A DNA stretch of 64,000 nucleotides from CAYVTD01 sp964454445 (GTDB taxonomy: Bacteria > Bacteroidota > Ignavibacteria > Kapaibacteriales > UBA2268), in assembly GCA_964454445.1 (NCBI GenBank), contig CAYVTD010000004.1:1-64000 (forward strand). Direction: 5' to 3'. The first letter of the stretch is position 1. Every line of letters starts with the position of its first letter. Below, piece after piece: positions 61,884 through 64,000 of this stretch. Both the position numbers and the translations under genes were made by a program. The notes below the pieces were generated by a model. It saw only the letters and a program-made list of their open reading frames with translations, did no database searches and was not told the DNA's origin.

Positions 61884-64000
61884 AGTTTTCCGGGACAGTA
61901 ACAATGAATTGAGAGCCTTTATTTTTTTCGCTTTCCACGGTAATGGTCCAACCAAGAGTGTCGATAAACTTTTTAACAACAGCTAGTCCCAAGCCTAAAC
62001 CTTGTGTTATTCCGACATCCTGTTCACGTTTATTAAAGACAATAAAGATATTCTTAAGTTCTTTCTCTTCAAAACCAGATCCTTCGTCTTGGAAGATGAT
62101 ATTTACTCTATTTCCATCGGTTTTTTCGATGATTAATGTAATATTTGTTTGGTTAGACGAGAATTTTACGGCATTCATTAAAATGTGAATAAAGATTTGT
62201 CTAAGATAATTATAATCAGACATAATATTAACGCCGTTGGCTCTGTTTTCAACGATAAACCTGTGGTTTCCTTTGTCGAGCAATGTTATCTCATCAACTA
62301 TTTTATTGGAAAACTCTGATAAATCAATGATAACCCGATTAATTGCCAAATTTCCTTCTTCAAATTTTGTGAATACAATGACATCGTCGATAAAATGAGT
62401 CATTAAATTGACAGAAGCCGCAATTTTTTTCAAATAATCATCAGCTTTTTCTAGGGTGCCTTTTGAAATGAGCAGGCGCACAATCTCGGAGGAAGAAAGA
62501 ATTACAGTAAGCGGAGTTCGATATTCATGTGAAATCATATGTATGAATCTCGATTTCATTCTATTGAGTTCCTTTTCTTTATTCAGGGCATTCTCGATTG
62601 CAATATTCGCTTTTTCAAGTTCTTCATTAAGTTGCTTTAACTTGTTTTCAGTTTTCTTTCTTTCAGTAATATTTCTTGTTATTCCGACAACACCGTTAGT
62701 ATTTCCTCTAGCGTCTTTGAGCGAAGAAATCATCACTTCAGACGATATGGGAACCCCAACTTTATTGTATTGCTCCATTTCGATGGAGAATGTCTGGTTC
62801 ATTGATTCTAAAGCATCAATAGTTGATTGATAATTATTAATATAATTAATAATTCTTTCTTTATCTGATTCTACAGCTTGTTGATAAAAGGGTTTACCAA
62901 TAAGTTCGTTAGGTTCGAAACCGAGAAAGTTAGAGACAGATGGGCTGATGTATGTAAAAATAAAGTCGCTGTCGGCAGTCCAAATAATATCGTTCGAGTT
63001 TTCAGCAATCAGCCGATAGCGTTTTTCGCTTTCCTCGAGCAAATCGAGAATTTTTCTTCTTTCAGTAACGTCGATGGCAAGACCTAGTACTTGAGAAACC
63101 GAGCCATCATCTTCGATTTTATAAGGGACGTGTTTAGTAAGGAACCATCTCAACGAGCCATCGGCGGCTTTCAATCTGTATTCGAATTCTTCAGCCTCAT
63201 TGCTTTTAAAGGCAACTTTTCTATGTCTTATCCTAGCTAGATCTTCTGGTGGCATTAGCCGGGCAATATCATTCGCATTAAAATGATTATAATCCTTTTC
63301 CTTTTGCTCATAGCCAAGCATTTCAAGCCAACTCCTATTAAACCAAATAAAATCATGAGTGTTGCTATCGCTAATATATGTAATCGAAGGAGACATAACT
63401 GCCATCTTATTCAGAAGGTCGCTGGTGGTGTCGAGTTGGCCCTGCAATATTTTTTTATCAAGCATCTCTTGATGTAGCACGCTAGTTTGCTCGACAACCT
63501 TAGTTTCTAATTGCGTGTTTAGTATTTTTAGCTCTTCGCGACTTTCTTGCAGCTCCGAAAGAGCGTTGGTAAGCATCTTCTTTTGATCGTTTAAAAGCCG
63601 ATTATCTGTAGATTTCTCTCGATTGCGTCTAACAAGTAAAACAAGGAACAACGACAGTACAACAGCTCCGATTATCAGGGAAGTTAGAAATATCTTTTGC
63701 TGTTTTGCTTCCAATTCGATAATCTCACTTTCCTGTTTAGCAAGGTCTGATTTCAAACGAAACCCTATTATATCTAAAAGAAGTTCCTGATTGCTCAGGG
63801 AATCTTTTAAAGCTGAATATTGCCGGCTGTAATCCAGAGCAAGCGGCGTATTTCCAATACTATCGTAAATTATTGAAATCCTTTTAAGACTTTTTAAGAT
63901 ATAAATATTATTATTAGCTTTTCGTGCAGCATTAAGCCCTAAAAAAAAGTATTCAAGAGAAGATTTACGATCCTTTAATAAATAATATGTATCCCCGAGG
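61870..64000 (-). CDS. TPR/PAS sensor histidine kinase, truncated at window edge
   Basis: The frame is open to the last base of the window, giving about 709 residues, N-terminus missing. The visible N-terminal part has TPR-like helices (SSLEYFFLGLNAARKANN, DYSRQYSALKDSL), as in exported TPR-kinases of this group. Next come one transmembrane segment (IFLTSLIIGAVVLSLFLVLLV), a coiled coil, two PAS domains (about MAVMSPSITYISDS and LIAENSNDIIWTADS) and HisKA with MISHEYRTP carrying the phospho-His. The HATPase shows NAVKFSSN, DEGSGFEEKE and GLGLGLAVV. The receiver partner is not present. The last 14 bases overlap hydE, so hydE is probably co-transcribed. Confidence 0.9.
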   Translation of the reverse strand, partial: LGDTYYLLKDRKSSLEYFFLGLNAARKANNNIYILKSLKRISIIYDSIGNTPLALDYSRQYSALKDSLSNQELLLDIIGFRLKSDLAKQESEIIELEAKQQKIFLTSLIIGAVVLSLFLVLLVRRNREKSTDNRLLNDQKKMLTNALSELQESREELKILNTQLETKVVEQTSVLHQEMLDKKILQGQLDTTSDLLNKMAVMSPSITYISDSNTHDFIWFNRSWLEMLGYEQKEKDYNHFNANDIARLMPPEDLARIRHRKVAFKSNEAEEFEYRLKAADGSLRWFLTKHVPYKIEDDGSVSQVLGLAIDVTERRKILDLLEESEKRYRLIAENSNDIIWTADSDFIFTYISPSVSNFLGFEPNELIGKPFYQQAVESDKERIINYINNYQSTIDALESMNQTFSIEMEQYNKVGVPISSEVMISSLKDARGNTNGVVGITRNITERKKTENKLKQLNEELEKANIAIENALNKEKELNRMKSRFIHMISHEYRTPLTVILSSSEIVRLLISKGTLEKADDYLKKIAASVNLMTHFIDDVIVFTKFEEGNLAINRVIIDLSEFSNKIVDEITLLDKGNHRFIVENRANGVNIMSDYNYLRQIFIHILMNAVKFSSNQTNITLIIEKTDGNRVNIIFQDEGSGFEEKELKNIFIVFNKREQDVGITQGLGLGLAVVKKFIDTLGWTITVESEKNKGSQFIVTVPENYVIS

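Overview
The window is AT-rich bacterial DNA, almost fully coding, with short gaps and frequent gene overlaps. Two proteins end in a type IX secretion (T9SS) C-terminal sorting domain (41097-43718 and 47404-49632). Menaquinone genes, 2-oxoacid:ferredoxin oxidoreductase and one good match to the TAnnTTTG promoter consensus (before cheB) are also present. Together these point to the Bacteroidota/Chlorobiota (FCB) group. A relative of Ignavibacteria or Kapabacteria is my guess, but the lineage cannot be fixed from this sequence alone. No rRNA, tRNA, CRISPR array, intact insertion sequence or replication origin was seen.

Layout. 1-3710: a truncated UbiA prenyltransferase, pgsA, a sodium/solute symporter and a sugar-nucleotide epimerase. 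3829-8418: two consecutive phosphorelay proteins, a GAF/PAS hybrid kinase and a receiver-histidine kinase. 8425-12238: an MFS transporter, a CPBP protease and an exported TPR protein. 12437-18481: a compact exopolysaccharide operon (Wza-like SLBB protein, Wzi-like barrel, GT2, WbaP-like initiating transferase). 18511-22499: trmH, recO, a CBS-domain membrane protein and a GT4 glycosyltransferase. 22555-28414: an AddA-like helicase-nuclease behind an exported S9 peptidase. 28560-32982: a membrane-anchored HdrD-like iron-sulfur protein, then cheB with an acidic CxC protein. 33011-38615: clpS and nuoL-nuoM-nuoN. 38740-43718: a CxC thioredoxin-like lipoprotein, a GT4 enzyme, and a T9SS-exported C10 protease coupled to a lipoprotein. 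43987-46670: menG and a MvaI/BcnI-type restriction-modification pair. 46776-49632: an ECF sigma factor overlapping a membrane protein with a T9SS sorting tail. 49897-56665: pheT, a coiled-coil protein, pdxB and an M20 dipeptidase. 56899-59576: a four-subunit 2-oxoacid:ferredoxin oxidoreductase. 59987-60814: a small unknown gene and a broken adenine methyltransferase. 60822-64000: hydE overlapping a TPR/PAS sensor kinase that runs off the window.

How the parts fit. The energy genes (VOR/KOR-type oxidoreductase with ferredoxin, HdrD-like protein, nuoLMN, menG and possibly a MenA-like UbiA) suggest electron flow from oxoacid oxidation through ferredoxin to menaquinone. The surface genes (exopolysaccharide operon, T9SS protease, exported peptidases, lipoproteins) suggest a polysaccharide-coated cell that degrades protein. 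The least ordinary item is the sigma factor/T9SS-tail membrane protein pair, which could link the state of the outer-membrane secretion system to transcription.
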